Shown here in pieces: positions 25,209 to 33,677 of a DNA stretch of 50,597 bases. Location: positions 1 to 50,597 of the forward strand of contig JAPPGZ010000010.1 in NCBI GenBank assembly GCA_028874905.1. Reading direction: 5' to 3'. The notes under the pieces were generated by a model. That model did no database searches. It was not told where the DNA came from and saw only the letters and a list, made by a program, of their open reading frames with translations. Positions within the stretch are counted from its first letter, which is position 1. The number at the start of each line of letters is the position of its first letter. The stretch is from Gemmatimonadota bacterium. GTDB taxonomy: Bacteria > Gemmatimonadota > Gemmatimonadetes > Longimicrobiales > Gaopeijiaceae. The position numbers and the translations under genes are program-made.

Positions 25209-28200
25209 GCCAGTCCCCTTCACCGCGTACGGTCGATCGCGCTCCCTCCGGCATGACCGACGACGACATCGTCGCCGCGATCGCCTCCGCCGTCCACGAT
25301 CCCTACCGCGCCATATGGCAGGACCAGGAAGACAGGGCCTGGCAACCCGTTCGTCAGGTCCTCGCTCACGCGGTGGCCGCGCACGCGGAAGCCCTCCACC
25401 GTTTCGCCGCCGCCGACCACCCACGGGACGAATACCGCCGCCGTACCGCGCGTGACGTGCTCAGGCCCGTCCGCCTCGCCCTGCGTCGCGGCGACCTCGC
25501 CAGGCAACTCCACGACCGCCTTGCCGCGACCACCCAGGACGTGCACCGGGCTGTGGGCAAACTGCCTGCGCTCGTGCGAGCTCCATTGGCGCCCAATGCG
25601 CTCCAGGGCCGTCCCGGACTGCGAGCGGCGGAGCGACTCAGACGGTTCGCGGCGCGGATGTTGCGCCCCATCGTGTGGCGGCGAACCGACCACGATGTCG
25701 CGGTGGCCCGTCTGGCGCGTGCTCATCTCGCGTCGCATGTGCGTCCGGCACAGGTCCGTGCCTTCCGCTCCAGCCAGCGGGACCGGGCCGAGTGGCTGGG
25801 GCGCATGGAACGCGCGTGGTCGGCATGGATCACCACAGGCGCGGCCGGCTCGACGCTTCCGGGTGGGTCTGATCGGATGCAGGAAGCCGCCGAGCAGCTC
25901 CAGAACGAGCTGAAGGCACTGCTCGACGGCATTGAAGGGGCGTCGGGGCGCGCGCAAGGCCAGGATTTCAACCAGCTTGCACACCGCCTGAAGGCAACCG
26001 TAGCCGTGGCCGGGACGCTTGTGGGTGGGGGGGACGGCAACGCGGAGGGGACCTGGGAGAACCCGGAGCTCGCGCGTCGATGGGACGACTCGGCCGAGCA
26101 GACGGCAACCCGGTTGGAGTTGTATCAGCACCTTCTCGGGGCGACAAGCGGTACCCGCGCGATCAGTCGGCGCATGGTCGAGGGCTGGGAAGTTTCGGCA
26201 GCGGAGGTGGACGGCGTGTTGCAGGCCGTGGAAGGCGAACTGCGCGCGGGGCTCGCTCGCGTCACCCGATCGGCGTCCGTCAAGGCAGAGGTGCCGGACG
26301 CCCTGCAACAGGAGCAGGCAAGAACGGACCAACGCCTGAGGGAAGCGGTCGAAGCCATGAAAGCACCACGCCGTGTCGGCCGCGACCTGACCGTCGGCGC
26401 GGAGGAGGCCGTCGCGGACATAGAGGCGCTGTGCCTCCAACTGCCGGAATCCCTGACCGTTCACGACATCCTCGATGCTGGTGAGCGCATGCGCGCACCG
26501 GGGCGGGACGTGCGGAAGGTCGAAGTCCGGGAGGCCGCCATCCAGGCGTTCGACACACTCAAAATGGAACGTATTCGTACGGCGCCGCAGGCAATGGTCC
26601 ATGCCCTGGAAGAAGTGCACGCGCAGGTCGCCGAGCTCCTCGAAGTAGCCTCCTACGGGTATGAGGCGGCGATCGCGGAAACCTCGGACGCCGGCACCGC
26701 CGAGCCGGTACAGCCGATGGCGCTGGTCTCCAACGGGCTTGAGCGGGCGCTCGACAAGGCAGCGCGGGCGCGAGAGTCGCTGCAAGGCGGGTTGTCTGCG
26801 GCAATGCAAGACGCTTTCGTCGAGGTCGACGAAGGCACCGAACGCCTCAGGCGTCGGGTCACCGCCGACCGCCTGACTGCGGGCTACCTCGATGCCCGTT
26901 CATTCGTCGCGACCGAAGTGGCACGGGATTGGCGGCGTTGGCGGAAACAGTTCACCCGTTTGGGCCACGGGATTGCGTTGGCGATCCGAAGCCTGGGCAG
27001 GCTACTGCGTCCCCTGGCCAGCACCCTGGGCATCCGCCCCCCGCCTGCAGGCACGACCGATCTCCGCGAACACACGTTGGCCTCGGCGGTCCAGTTCGCG
27101 CGCACCCTGCCGGTTGTCTACCGGCGCCTGTTCGCCTTCGAGCCCCTGACGGACCCGAGACTGCTCGCCGGAAGGGACGACGCTCTTGCCGAGGTCTCGG
27201 TCGCATGGGAGCGCTGGCGGGATGGCGGACCGGGATGCCAGGTCGTGGTGTCCCCCCCGGGCGCCGGCATTACGAGCTTCCTGAACGTCGTCGCAGCCCG
27301 GCTCGCCGACGACGAGCCGGGAGCCGTGAGGAAGATTCTGCGGGCGCGAATTCGCACCGAGACCGCGTTGGCCGGGGCCCTGGCCGATTGGCTGGGCGTC
27401 GCAGGAACCGATGACCTGGACGTCCTCGCCGAACGCATTCTCGAAACGCCGACCGGTGCAATCCCCCGCGTCGTCATCCTCGAAAGCGCGGAACACCTGC
27501 ACCTCCGCGTCCGTGGTGGAAGTCGTCTGTTCGAGCGACTGCTCGGCCTCATGACCAGAACCGAGGGCCGGATCTTCTGGATCGTTTCAATGTCTTCCCC
27601 GGGCTGGCAACTGGTCCGCAAACGCGCACCCGGTTACGTAGCCGACGTCAGGCGCCTTTCGCTTTCGCCCCTCACGTCCGATCAGCTGCGTGAGGCGATA
27701 CTCGCCCGCCACCTGCGCAGCGGCCTCCCACTGCAGTACGCCGAGCCGACGCGGCGACGCGAAGCGATCCGCACCCGTGCGCAACGGATAGGCCGAAGCG
27801 ACAAGCAACAGCAACTGATCGAGCGGAGCTACTTCGAGCGGCTGCACAGGGCCGCCCAGGGCTCCATCCGACTTGCGCTCTTCCATTGGTTGCGATCCGC
27901 CGACTTCCAGTCCCTCGAGGGCAGTCTGCTCGTCCAGCGGCTGGAGCCGCTCAGTCCCCAATTGGAGATGCTCGACCTCACTCAGAGCTTTGCCCTGAAA
28001 GCGATCCTCGACCACGGCACACTCACCGTCGAGGAATACCGCGAGGTCGTGCGCGCTCCCGCGGCCCAGGCTCCGCACACATTCCGGTCCCTCATGGACC
28101 AACAGGTCATCGAGATCCTTGCCGCCGACGACGGACCGAATGACCAGACTCCCGTGCGGGCGAATCGCTATCGGGTCAGGCCATTCATGATTGGAGCGGT

Positions 28201-28237
28201 GATCGCCCACCTGCGATCCCGCAACATCCTTCACTAG
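25205..28237 (+). CDS. Large protein with degenerate P-loop ATPase-like domain (unknown function)
   Basis: This 1010-residue protein starts at GTG 25205, overlapping the mscS stop as GTGA. Residues 1-620 are Arg/Ala/Glu-rich and almost entirely helical, with no clear membrane helix. Residues 680-870 resemble a STAND/AAA NTPase. The Walker A-like loop VVVSPPGAGITS (680-691) has Ile689 where Lys is expected; the Walker B-like strand VVILESAEHL lies at about 756-765, followed by FWIVSMSSPGW in sensor position. Residues 940-1010 look like a winged helix (LKAILDHGTLTVEEYREVV, RYRVRPFMIGAVIAHL). The translational coupling says it works with the channel, perhaps as a cytoplasmic gating or signalling subunit. 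I do not recognise a named family. ATP binding is uncertain because of the missing lysine. Confidence 0.8.
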   Translation: MSQSPSPRTVDRAPSGMTDDDIVAAIASAVHDPYRAIWQDQEDRAWQPVRQVLAHAVAAHAEALHRFAAADHPRDEYRRRTARDVLRPVRLALRRGDLARQLHDRLAATTQDVHRAVGKLPALVRAPLAPNALQGRPGLRAAERLRRFAARMLRPIVWRRTDHDVAVARLARAHLASHVRPAQVRAFRSSQRDRAEWLGRMERAWSAWITTGAAGSTLPGGSDRMQEAAEQLQNELKALLDGIEGASGRAQGQDFNQLAHRLKATVAVAGTLVGGGDGNAEGTWENPELARRWDDSAEQTATRLELYQHLLGATSGTRAISRRMVEGWEVSAAEVDGVLQAVEGELRAGLARVTRSASVKAEVPDALQQEQARTDQRLREAVEAMKAPRRVGRDLTVGAEEAVADIEALCLQLPESLTVHDILDAGERMRAPGRDVRKVEVREAAIQAFDTLKMERIRTAPQAMVHALEEVHAQVAELLEVASYGYEAAIAETSDAGTAEPVQPMALVSNGLERALDKAARARESLQGGLSAAMQDAFVEVDEGTERLRRRVTADRLTAGYLDARSFVATEVARDWRRWRKQFTRLGHGIALAIRSLGRLLRPLASTLGIRPPPAGTTDLREHTLASAVQFARTLPVVYRRLFAFEPLTDPRLLAGRDDALAEVSVAWERWRDGGPGCQVVVSPPGAGITSFLNVVAARLADDEPGAVRKILRARIRTETALAGALADWLGVAGTDDLDVLAERILETPTGAIPRVVILESAEHLHLRVRGGSRLFERLLGLMTRTEGRIFWIVSMSSPGWQLVRKRAPGYVADVRRLSLSPLTSDQLREAILARHLRSGLPLQYAEPTRRREAIRTRAQRIGRSDKQQQLIERSYFERLHRAAQGSIRLALFHWLRSADFQSLEGSLLVQRLEPLSPQLEMLDLTQSFALKAILDHGTLTVEEYREVVRAPAAQAPHTFRSLMDQQVIEILAADDGPNDQTPVRANRYRVRPFMIGAVIAHLRSRNILH

Positions 28238-28315
28238 TCGCCACCGGCGAGATGCCGGGGGCGCAATACCGGCGTGACGCGGCGTCCGGCGCGCCTCCCG
28301 GCGTTGGCTGGACGG

Positions 28316-28516
28316 TCAGGCCCGAATCACGTTGGCCGCCTGCAGGCCCCGTTCCGTTTCCCGGAGTTCGAACTCCACCTCTTCTCCCTCGGCGAGAGTT
28401 CGAAAGCCCTCGCCCTGAATCGAGGTGAAGTGAACGAAGACGTCGTCGCCCGAGGACCGGGAGATGAATCCGTAGCCCTTTGCATCATTGAACCATTTGA
28501 CCGTCCCTCTTGCCAT
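28316..28516 (-). CDS. Cold-shock domain protein
   Basis: A 66-residue CspA-family RNA/DNA-binding protein. It has [15 protein letters not shown] (RNP1) and DVFVHFTSI (RNP2), and the usual five-stranded length. Among two nearby ATGs I prefer 28516, since AAGG then lies about 9 bases upstream; the ATG at 28525 is too close to it. It acts as an RNA chaperone or transcription antiterminator, often under cold or general stress. It is convergent with the ATPase-like gene and lies downstream of the transglycosylase gene on the same strand, but 194 bases away and behind a hairpin, so it is probably transcribed on its own. Confidence 0.95.
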   Translation of the reverse strand: MARGTVKWFNDAKGYGFISRSSGDDVFVHFTSIQGEGFRTLAEGEEVEFELRETERGLQAANVIRA

Positions 28517-28648
28517 TCCTGCCATCCTTCGAAGAAGTGTTCTACTGGCGGCCGCTTCCGGCGAGGAACGCGACCGTGGTAACCGGCTGCATCATGGGGT
28601 TTGCCAGCCGGAGGCGTCAAGCAAAGGGCGCTTGGCGACCAGATGTGC

Positions 28649-28669
28649 ACCCTGACGCAACGTCAGGGT
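28649..28669 (-). terminator. Terminator-like hairpin after transglycosylase gene
   Basis: Perfect 9-bp inverted repeat ACCCTGACG / CGTCAGGGT with a 3-base loop, about 42 bases after the transglycosylase stop. No T run follows on the minus strand, so it may be a weak terminator, an mRNA 3' end stabiliser, or part of the cspA leader. Confidence 0.4.
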
Positions 28670-28710
28670 TAGCGGAAAGGAAGTGCTCCGCTGCGACGAG
28701 CGTGTGCCTC

Positions 28711-31110
28711 CTACGTCCCGTACAGCCACCTGTAGAGCGCACGATTCCGCACCACGTTCTTCACGTAGCCACGTGTTTCGGCGAAGGGGATGCGCTCGGT
28801 GAAGCGGTGGGGGTCCTCCGCTTCCGGAAAACGCCGCCACCGGTTGGCGCGGCTCGGTCCCGCGTTGTACGCCGACAGGACCAGGGGGATGTCGCCTTCG
28901 TAACGGCGCATCAGGTCGGCCAGGAATCGGGCGCCGAGGTGCACGTTGAGCTCCGGTGTTTCAAGCGCTTCGGTGCGAAAGCCGCGGGGTCCGATCCGGC
29001 CCGCGAGTTGCCGGCCGGTCGCGGGCATCACCTGCATGAGACCGATCGCCCCCGCCGGCGACACGATATCGGGTACGAAGGCACTCTCCTGGCGGATGAT
29101 CCCTGCAACGAGAAAGGGATCCAGACCGAGCTCCCGGGCGCGGGATTCCACCAGCTCGCGGTGGGGGAAGGGGTACACGACCTCAAGCAGTGCCCGGTCC
29201 CAGGGCCGGCCTTCAGCGCGAAGCTGCAGTCCCGCGCGAATCCCCTCAAGCACGTGTCCAGCGGCGTGAAGCGCCACCGCGAGCCTGAGCATGGCTTCGG
29301 CCGAATCACCGGCCATGGCCTTCATCGAAGCGATTCGGGAAGCGACCGCATCCTCCAGCCCGGCCTCGTTCAGGAGTGCCAGGATATCCAGTTCGGAGGC
29401 AAGCCATTCGGGTTCGGTTGGAACGACCGCCTCGTCGACGGGAACGACCGCCTCCCCGGAAGGAGCGCCCGCGTCGGCCAGGGCCGGGCGGAACACGGAG
29501 TCCGCGGCCGCATCGGCGAGGAACGCATAGTACGACACGGGACTTTCTTCCCGGACCCGGGCCCGCAGCGCCTCGGCGCCGGTGGAGTCGCCGGCCACCT
29601 CGGTGATGTGCGCTCCCCAATAGCTCGCCTCCTCCCAGCGCCGCCCGCCCGGAAAGTCCTCCAGATACCCCAGGAAGACCCGCCGCGCCAACTCGGTCTC
29701 GCTCCGGGCCAGGTGAATCTGGCCCCAGCGCATCCTCGCCAGACCGGCCCGATCCGCCGAGGGAGACATCGAGACGACCTTTTGATAGTGCGCGACGGCC
29801 TGGTCCAGCCGCCCCGCGTCCTGGTGGTCGTCGCCCCGAAAAAACACGACATCGAGCGCCGCCCGGCTGTCGGGATACCGCTCCACAAGGCGGTCCTGCA
29901 GCGTGCGAGCATCCCCGTACCGTCCCTGCCGTGTCCGGATCGCGGCCCACGCCTGCAGGGCGGCCGCCGCGACCACCGGGTCCTCGGCGCTCGAAAGCTC
30001 GCGGTAGACCGCCACCGCGCCCGTGCGGTCACCGCTGCCGTTGTAGGCGCGTGCCAGGGCAAGACGATCACGGTCGGTGAGGGTTCCGCCCCGCGTGACC
30101 ACAAGCCTCCAGGCGCGAACAGCGAAACCGAACTCGCCGCCGCTTCCCATGGCCGCCGCAACGAGGCGAAGTATCTCCGGGCCGGAGCCGGCGGCCACCC
30201 GCCAGTGCGCCATCGCCGCCTCCGTCGCGGCCGTTCCACGCGTCGTGTGCCGCAACAGGTTTTCCATCGCGGCGACCGACCCGGCCGAGTCGCCCAGTGC
30301 GAGCCGGTAGCGCCATTCGCGGTCGAGGAGCCCGGTGCGAGCTGCCGCCGCGTCGTCCCGCTCCGACGCGATGGCCACGAGGGACTCGAGCGCCCGGGCG
30401 GTGTCCCCCGACTCGGCCCATGCATCCATCTCCAGCGTCCAACCCCGCTCTCGCATGGACGGACTTCCCACCCGCCCAAGCAGGTCACGCACGGCTTCGG
30501 CCTCACCCGCCGCGGCGAGCGCACGCGCACCCGCGAGTGCCGTCCAGTCGGCCAGGGCCGGTGCCCGGTCGCGAATCGCGGCCACATGCTCGACCGCAAG
30601 GTCCGGAGCGCCCCTCGCTGCCGCTGAACGGGCCAGGCGCGAATGCGCAACGAGTGCATCCCGAGCGCCCGCGGCGGCCGTTTCCACGAAATGGGTAAGC
30701 GCGGACACGGCGCCTCCAGGGTCGCCTGCAGCCTGCCGCGCAGTGCCGAGCACGAACCAGACGCGCGGTGGCACGGCCTCCCGGTCGCCCGTTCCGTGCG
30801 TGAGCGCCGCGATGGCTCCATCCCAGTTCTTCCAACCGGCTTCGGCTTCCGCCAGCAGGAGACGATCGGCCCAGGACGCCGATTCGACCGGCGCCAGGTG
30901 AGCCCGCAGCGCGCGGCTGGCCTTCCAGTGGCGACCATCGGCCAGATCGCGATGGATCGAATCGGGAATGGACGCACCTGCCGCGACCCCGGGTTGCTCC
31001 TGACCCGAAAGGGGATCGGCGGCAAAAGCTACCGAGACGGCCGCCGCTGCAAAAAAACTCCGGGCAGCCCGCGGCGCGATTCCCGCTTCAACAGGGCGGG
31101 AATGCCGCAC
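28711..31110 (-). CDS. Soluble lytic transglycosylase (Slt70-like) with helical repeats
   Basis: Periplasmic enzyme that cleaves the glycan strands of peptidoglycan, leaving 1,6-anhydromuramyl ends. The 799-residue protein has a signal peptide (hydrophobic A-rich stretch to about residue 32). A long superhelical region of TPR-like repeats (about 40-630) follows, and a C-terminal SLT domain from about 650 with the catalytic Glu675 in IIRQESAFVPD, then GAIGLMQVMPAT and SAYNAGPSRANRW. All family motifs are present. The start is GTG 31110, 26 bases after the channel gene; no strong ribosome site is seen. An 8-bp inverted repeat lies in its signal-peptide codons. Transcribed with the upstream TolQ/ExbB-type channel gene, so envelope or cell-division work is likely. 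Confidence 0.93.
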   Translation of the reverse strand: MRHSRPVEAGIAPRAARSFFAAAAVSVAFAADPLSGQEQPGVAAGASIPDSIHRDLADGRHWKASRALRAHLAPVESASWADRLLLAEAEAGWKNWDGAIAALTHGTGDREAVPPRVWFVLGTARQAAGDPGGAVSALTHFVETAAAGARDALVAHSRLARSAAARGAPDLAVEHVAAIRDRAPALADWTALAGARALAAAGEAEAVRDLLGRVGSPSMRERGWTLEMDAWAESGDTARALESLVAIASERDDAAAARTGLLDREWRYRLALGDSAGSVAAMENLLRHTTRGTAATEAAMAHWRVAAGSGPEILRLVAAAMGSGGEFGFAVRAWRLVVTRGGTLTDRDRLALARAYNGSGDRTGAVAVYRELSSAEDPVVAAAALQAWAAIRTRQGRYGDARTLQDRLVERYPDSRAALDVVFFRGDDHQDAGRLDQAVAHYQKVVSMSPSADRAGLARMRWGQIHLARSETELARRVFLGYLEDFPGGRRWEEASYWGAHITEVAGDSTGAEALRARVREESPVSYYAFLADAAADSVFRPALADAGAPSGEAVVPVDEAVVPTEPEWLASELDILALLNEAGLEDAVASRIASMKAMAGDSAEAMLRLAVALHAAGHVLEGIRAGLQLRAEGRPWDRALLEVVYPFPHRELVESRARELGLDPFLVAGIIRQESAFVPDIVSPAGAIGLMQVMPATGRQLAGRIGPRGFRTEALETPELNVHLGARFLADLMRRYEGDIPLVLSAYNAGPSRANRWRRFPEAEDPHRFTERIPFAETRGYVKNVVRNRALYRWLYGT
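31079..31103 (-). repeat. Inverted repeat at start of transglycosylase gene
   Basis: ATTCCCGC (31079-31086) and GCGGGAAT (31096-31103) form a perfect 8-bp stem with a 9-base loop inside the first codons of the transglycosylase gene. It could slow translation initiation or end some transcripts from the preceding gene; there is no T run. Confidence 0.35.
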
Positions 31111-31136
31111 GCGGACTGCCCGGAGGGGGGGACTGC

Positions 31137-31844
31137 CTAGTCGCCGGTCGACCGGCCGGTCTGCATCGCGAAGAGGGCGTCGATCATCTTCTGCGCCGAC
31201 TCCTCCATGTCGATCACGAGGTGGTCGATCCGCGACACGAAGTAGTTGTGGGCGATGCTCACGGGGATTGCAATCGCAAGCCCGGCCGCCGTAGTCGTGA
31301 GCGCGATCTTGATCCCCGACGCAACCGTGGTGGCGTCCACTTCGCCCGCCAGCTCGATCGCCTGGAAGGCCGCGATCATTCCCATCACGGTCCCGAGGAA
31401 GCCCAGCAGGGGCGCGACGTTGGTAAGGGTCGCAAGAACGACAAGTCCGCTCTCCAGCTTGGACAGTTCGATGAGGCCCTGGTTCTCGATGGCCTTCATC
31501 ACGCGGTCCGTTCCCTCGTCCTGACGCTCAAGCCCCGCGTGAAGGATGTTCGCAGCCGGAGAATCGGACTCGCGTGTAAGCTCCAGCGCCTCCTTGATCT
31601 GGTGCTGCGCGAGGAGTCCGTCGACCGCCCGAAGAACTTTCCTCGTGGAACTGCTCTTGCGGAAGATGTCGAAGAACTTCCAGATGATCACGACGATACC
31701 CACCACCACACAGGCCCCGAGCGGCCAACGCATGTCACCGGCGTCCTCCCAGGACTGCGCCATCTGCTCGGTGAAGGTGAGATCCGGAGCTTCCATTCCG
31801 GGAAGCTGAAGCAGTACGTCGAACACGGTCATCAAGCTGGCCAA
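31137..31844 (-). CDS. MotA/TolQ/ExbB proton channel family protein
   Basis: A 235-residue inner-membrane proton channel subunit. It has an N-terminal membrane helix (WPLGACVVVGIVVIIWKFF), a cytoplasmic helical domain (about 75-140), then the family core with two helices: NVAPLLGFLGTVMGMIAAFQAI and IALTTTAAGLAIAIPVSIAHNYF, including the conserved Thr and Pro. The AGGAGG site stands 5 bases before a TTG at 31844 and 17 bases before the ATG at 31832, so the TTG is the better start. No ExbD/TolR partner lies next to it; the downstream gene is a lytic transglycosylase. It may pair with a partner encoded elsewhere to drive TonB- or Tol-type energy transfer. A consensus promoter lies about 100 bases upstream. 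Confidence 0.92.
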   Translation of the reverse strand: MASLMTVFDVLLQLPGMEAPDLTFTEQMAQSWEDAGDMRWPLGACVVVGIVVIIWKFFDIFRKSSSTRKVLRAVDGLLAQHQIKEALELTRESDSPAANILHAGLERQDEGTDRVMKAIENQGLIELSKLESGLVVLATLTNVAPLLGFLGTVMGMIAAFQAIELAGEVDATTVASGIKIALTTTAAGLAIAIPVSIAHNYFVSRIDHLVIDMEESAQKMIDALFAMQTGRSTGD

Positions 31845-31949
31845 GGGAACCTCCTGCTTTCGGTCCTGTGCTGATGGTTGAAGTTGGCCGCGCCCAACGC
31901 GCGACCCATGGAGTCTCGGACTTCCGGACCCTTTTCGCAACGGCTTGCC

Positions 31950-31978
31950 ATAATGAGTATCGCTCGTGGCACTGTCAA
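31950..31978 (-). promoter_or_regulatory. Sigma-70 type promoter of channel-transglycosylase operon
   Basis: On the minus strand a perfect TTGACA (31978-31973) is followed after 17 bases by CATTAT (31955-31950). Transcription would begin near 31943, with a leader of about 100 bases before the TTG start at 31844. This is the best promoter match in the window. Confidence 0.7.
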
Positions 31979-32055
31979 GGACGCAAGAGCACAGGCCGAC
32001 CATGTTCTGACGCCTGACCGGGGCAACGGGATCCTGGACCCGCGCGTCGACCAGC

Positions 32056-32934
32056 TCATCGGCGCCATGTCCACTGGCGGGAACCGTACTTCGCCTCCAG
32101 CGTCGTCGCCATGGCGATCTCCTCGTGCGTCATTTCACCGGAGACCCAACGTCCGCCGAATTCCTCGGCGAATCCCCGCTGAATCGCGTCTACCATGCGC
32201 TGCCACGGCGGGATTTCGCCAAGGATCTCCCCAAGCGTGATTGGAGAGCCGGTCCGGGCCGCCGCGACTGTCGGCCCTGCACCGCGCCGGTAACTCGTCC
32301 CGTTTCCGCCAGGACCGCGAGCGCCGGTCTCCCCGACCAGCGCGCTCTGGTCCGAAACCAGCAGCAGAGACCCGTGCTGGAGGATTGCGCCCCCGATCCG
32401 CGCCTGTGCGCTCCCCACGAGCTTCCGCCCCCGCACCACCACCTCCCCTTCGGCCGGCTCGAGAAAGCAAGGGCCCGCATCGGGTGCGGCCGCCGTGCCG
32501 GCGGCACCCCCGGCATCGACGCCCAGACGCCGTAGCCCCCGCAACAGACCCTGGTTGATCCTGTGGTAGGCAAGCCGGAGTCCGCCGTATGCGCGCGCCG
32601 GAATGACGACGCAGTACGTGAATTCGCGGTCATGGATCACCGCACGGCCACCGGTGGGACGGCGCACCGCTTCAACTTCGGGATTGCGGCGGAGCAGGTC
32701 CCGGTATCCGATGGTGACGGGTTCGTTGCGTCCGAAGGAGAGCGTGGCGGCCGCCCAGCGGTAGAAGCGCACGGTGCCCTCGCCCGGACGTGCGAGAAGC
32801 GCAAGCGCGTGGTCGCGGGCCATGTTGGTCGTTCCCGGCAGTGCCCGGTCTACGAGGACACGCCAGTGCAGACAGCCGGATCCATTGGCCCCCTCGGACA
32901 GGCGGCCGCGGGTCGCGTCAGGGAACGTAGACAT
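32056..32934 (-). CDS. Lipoate ligase / octanoyltransferase (LplA-LipM family)
   Basis: A 292-residue enzyme of the BPL/LplA/LipB fold that attaches lipoyl or octanoyl groups to carrier proteins. Seen: RRPTGGRAVIHD (91-102), catalytic Lys171 in GRKLVGSAQAR and QHGSLLL. A Cys at 156 (PCFLEP) sits about 15 residues before the Lys, where LipM octanoyltransferases carry their catalytic Cys. That makes transfer from octanoyl-ACP at least as likely as ATP-dependent ligation. The gene overlaps the end of the UlaG-like hydrolase gene by 17 bases and is in the same strand and cluster as gcvH, whose product needs this modification. The C-terminal accessory domain of LplA is absent. Confidence 0.85.
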   Translation of the reverse strand: MSTFPDATRGRLSEGANGSGCLHWRVLVDRALPGTTNMARDHALALLARPGEGTVRFYRWAAATLSFGRNEPVTIGYRDLLRRNPEVEAVRRPTGGRAVIHDREFTYCVVIPARAYGGLRLAYHRINQGLLRGLRRLGVDAGGAAGTAAAPDAGPCFLEPAEGEVVVRGRKLVGSAQARIGGAILQHGSLLLVSDQSALVGETGARGPGGNGTSYRRGAGPTVAAARTGSPITLGEILGEIPPWQRMVDAIQRGFAEEFGGRWVSGEMTHEEIAMATTLEAKYGSRQWTWRR

Positions 32935-33604
32935 CTCCCGGACTCATGACCTGCACGACCGCCCGGTCCCCCACGAGCGCGCGGAAACGCTCCGGATCCT
33001 GGGCGATCAGGGGCCAGGTGTTGTAGTGAACCGGAATGACGACATCCGGATCGATGAAGCCGACGGCTTCGGCGGCATCCTCCGGACCCATGGTGAAGTT
33101 GTCGCCGATGGGCAGGATCGCGACGTCCACATTGCCGCGCAGCAGCTGCATGTCCATGAGCAGCGCCGTGTCGCCCGCGTGGTAGATCCGGGTCCCGTCG
33201 AGGTGCATCAGGAACCCGCCGGGCACGGTGGTGAACTGCCCGGTCGTGTCGCCGTGAACCTGGCCTCCATGCAGGGCGGCGGTCATCTTGACACGGCCAA
33301 AGGGGAAGTCGTAACCGCCGCCGATGTGCAGGGGATGGCCGTTTGCGACGCCCTGGGTCTCGGCAAACGAGACGATCTCGAAGGTGGACACCAGCGTGGC
33401 CCCGGTTTCCTTCGCCAGCGGCAGGGCGTCGGCGAAGTGGTCGAAGTGGCCGTGCGTACAGAGGATGAAGTCCACCGCCCCAACCTCGGCACGCCTGATG
33501 TCCGCGACGGGATTGTCGTCGAAGAAGGGATCGATCACCAGACGGGTTCCGTCCTCGGTCTCGACGCTGAAGGTGGACTGGCCGTGGAAAGTCAGCTTGG
33601 GCAC
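32918..33604 (-). CDS. UlaG-like metal-dependent hydrolase (UPF0173 family)
   Basis: A 228-residue metallo-beta-lactamase fold protein. It begins (M)PKLTFHGQSTFSV with the family's H-x-x-F/C strand, then VIDPFFDDNP, the zinc motif HGHFDH (His51, His53, Asp55, His56), later IYHAGDTALL and VIPVHYNTW. Motifs are complete, so it is probably an active hydrolase; the substrate is unknown. The GTG start at 33604 has GAGA about 8 bases upstream. It sits 73 bases after gcvP and overlaps the lipoyl transferase gene, forming one leftward unit. A role in handling a thioester or lactone of the same pathway is only a guess. Confidence 0.88.
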   Translation of the reverse strand: MPKLTFHGQSTFSVETEDGTRLVIDPFFDDNPVADIRRAEVGAVDFILCTHGHFDHFADALPLAKETGATLVSTFEIVSFAETQGVANGHPLHIGGGYDFPFGRVKMTAALHGGQVHGDTTGQFTTVPGGFLMHLDGTRIYHAGDTALLMDMQLLRGNVDVAILPIGDNFTMGPEDAAEAVGFIDPDVVIPVHYNTWPLIAQDPERFRALVGDRAVVQVMSPGDVYVP

Positions 33605-33677
33605 GGGATCATCTCTTTCTCGGATGGCGCGGTTGAGGGGAAATGGACGGCACCGGCGCCGACGGCGTGCACACCGT

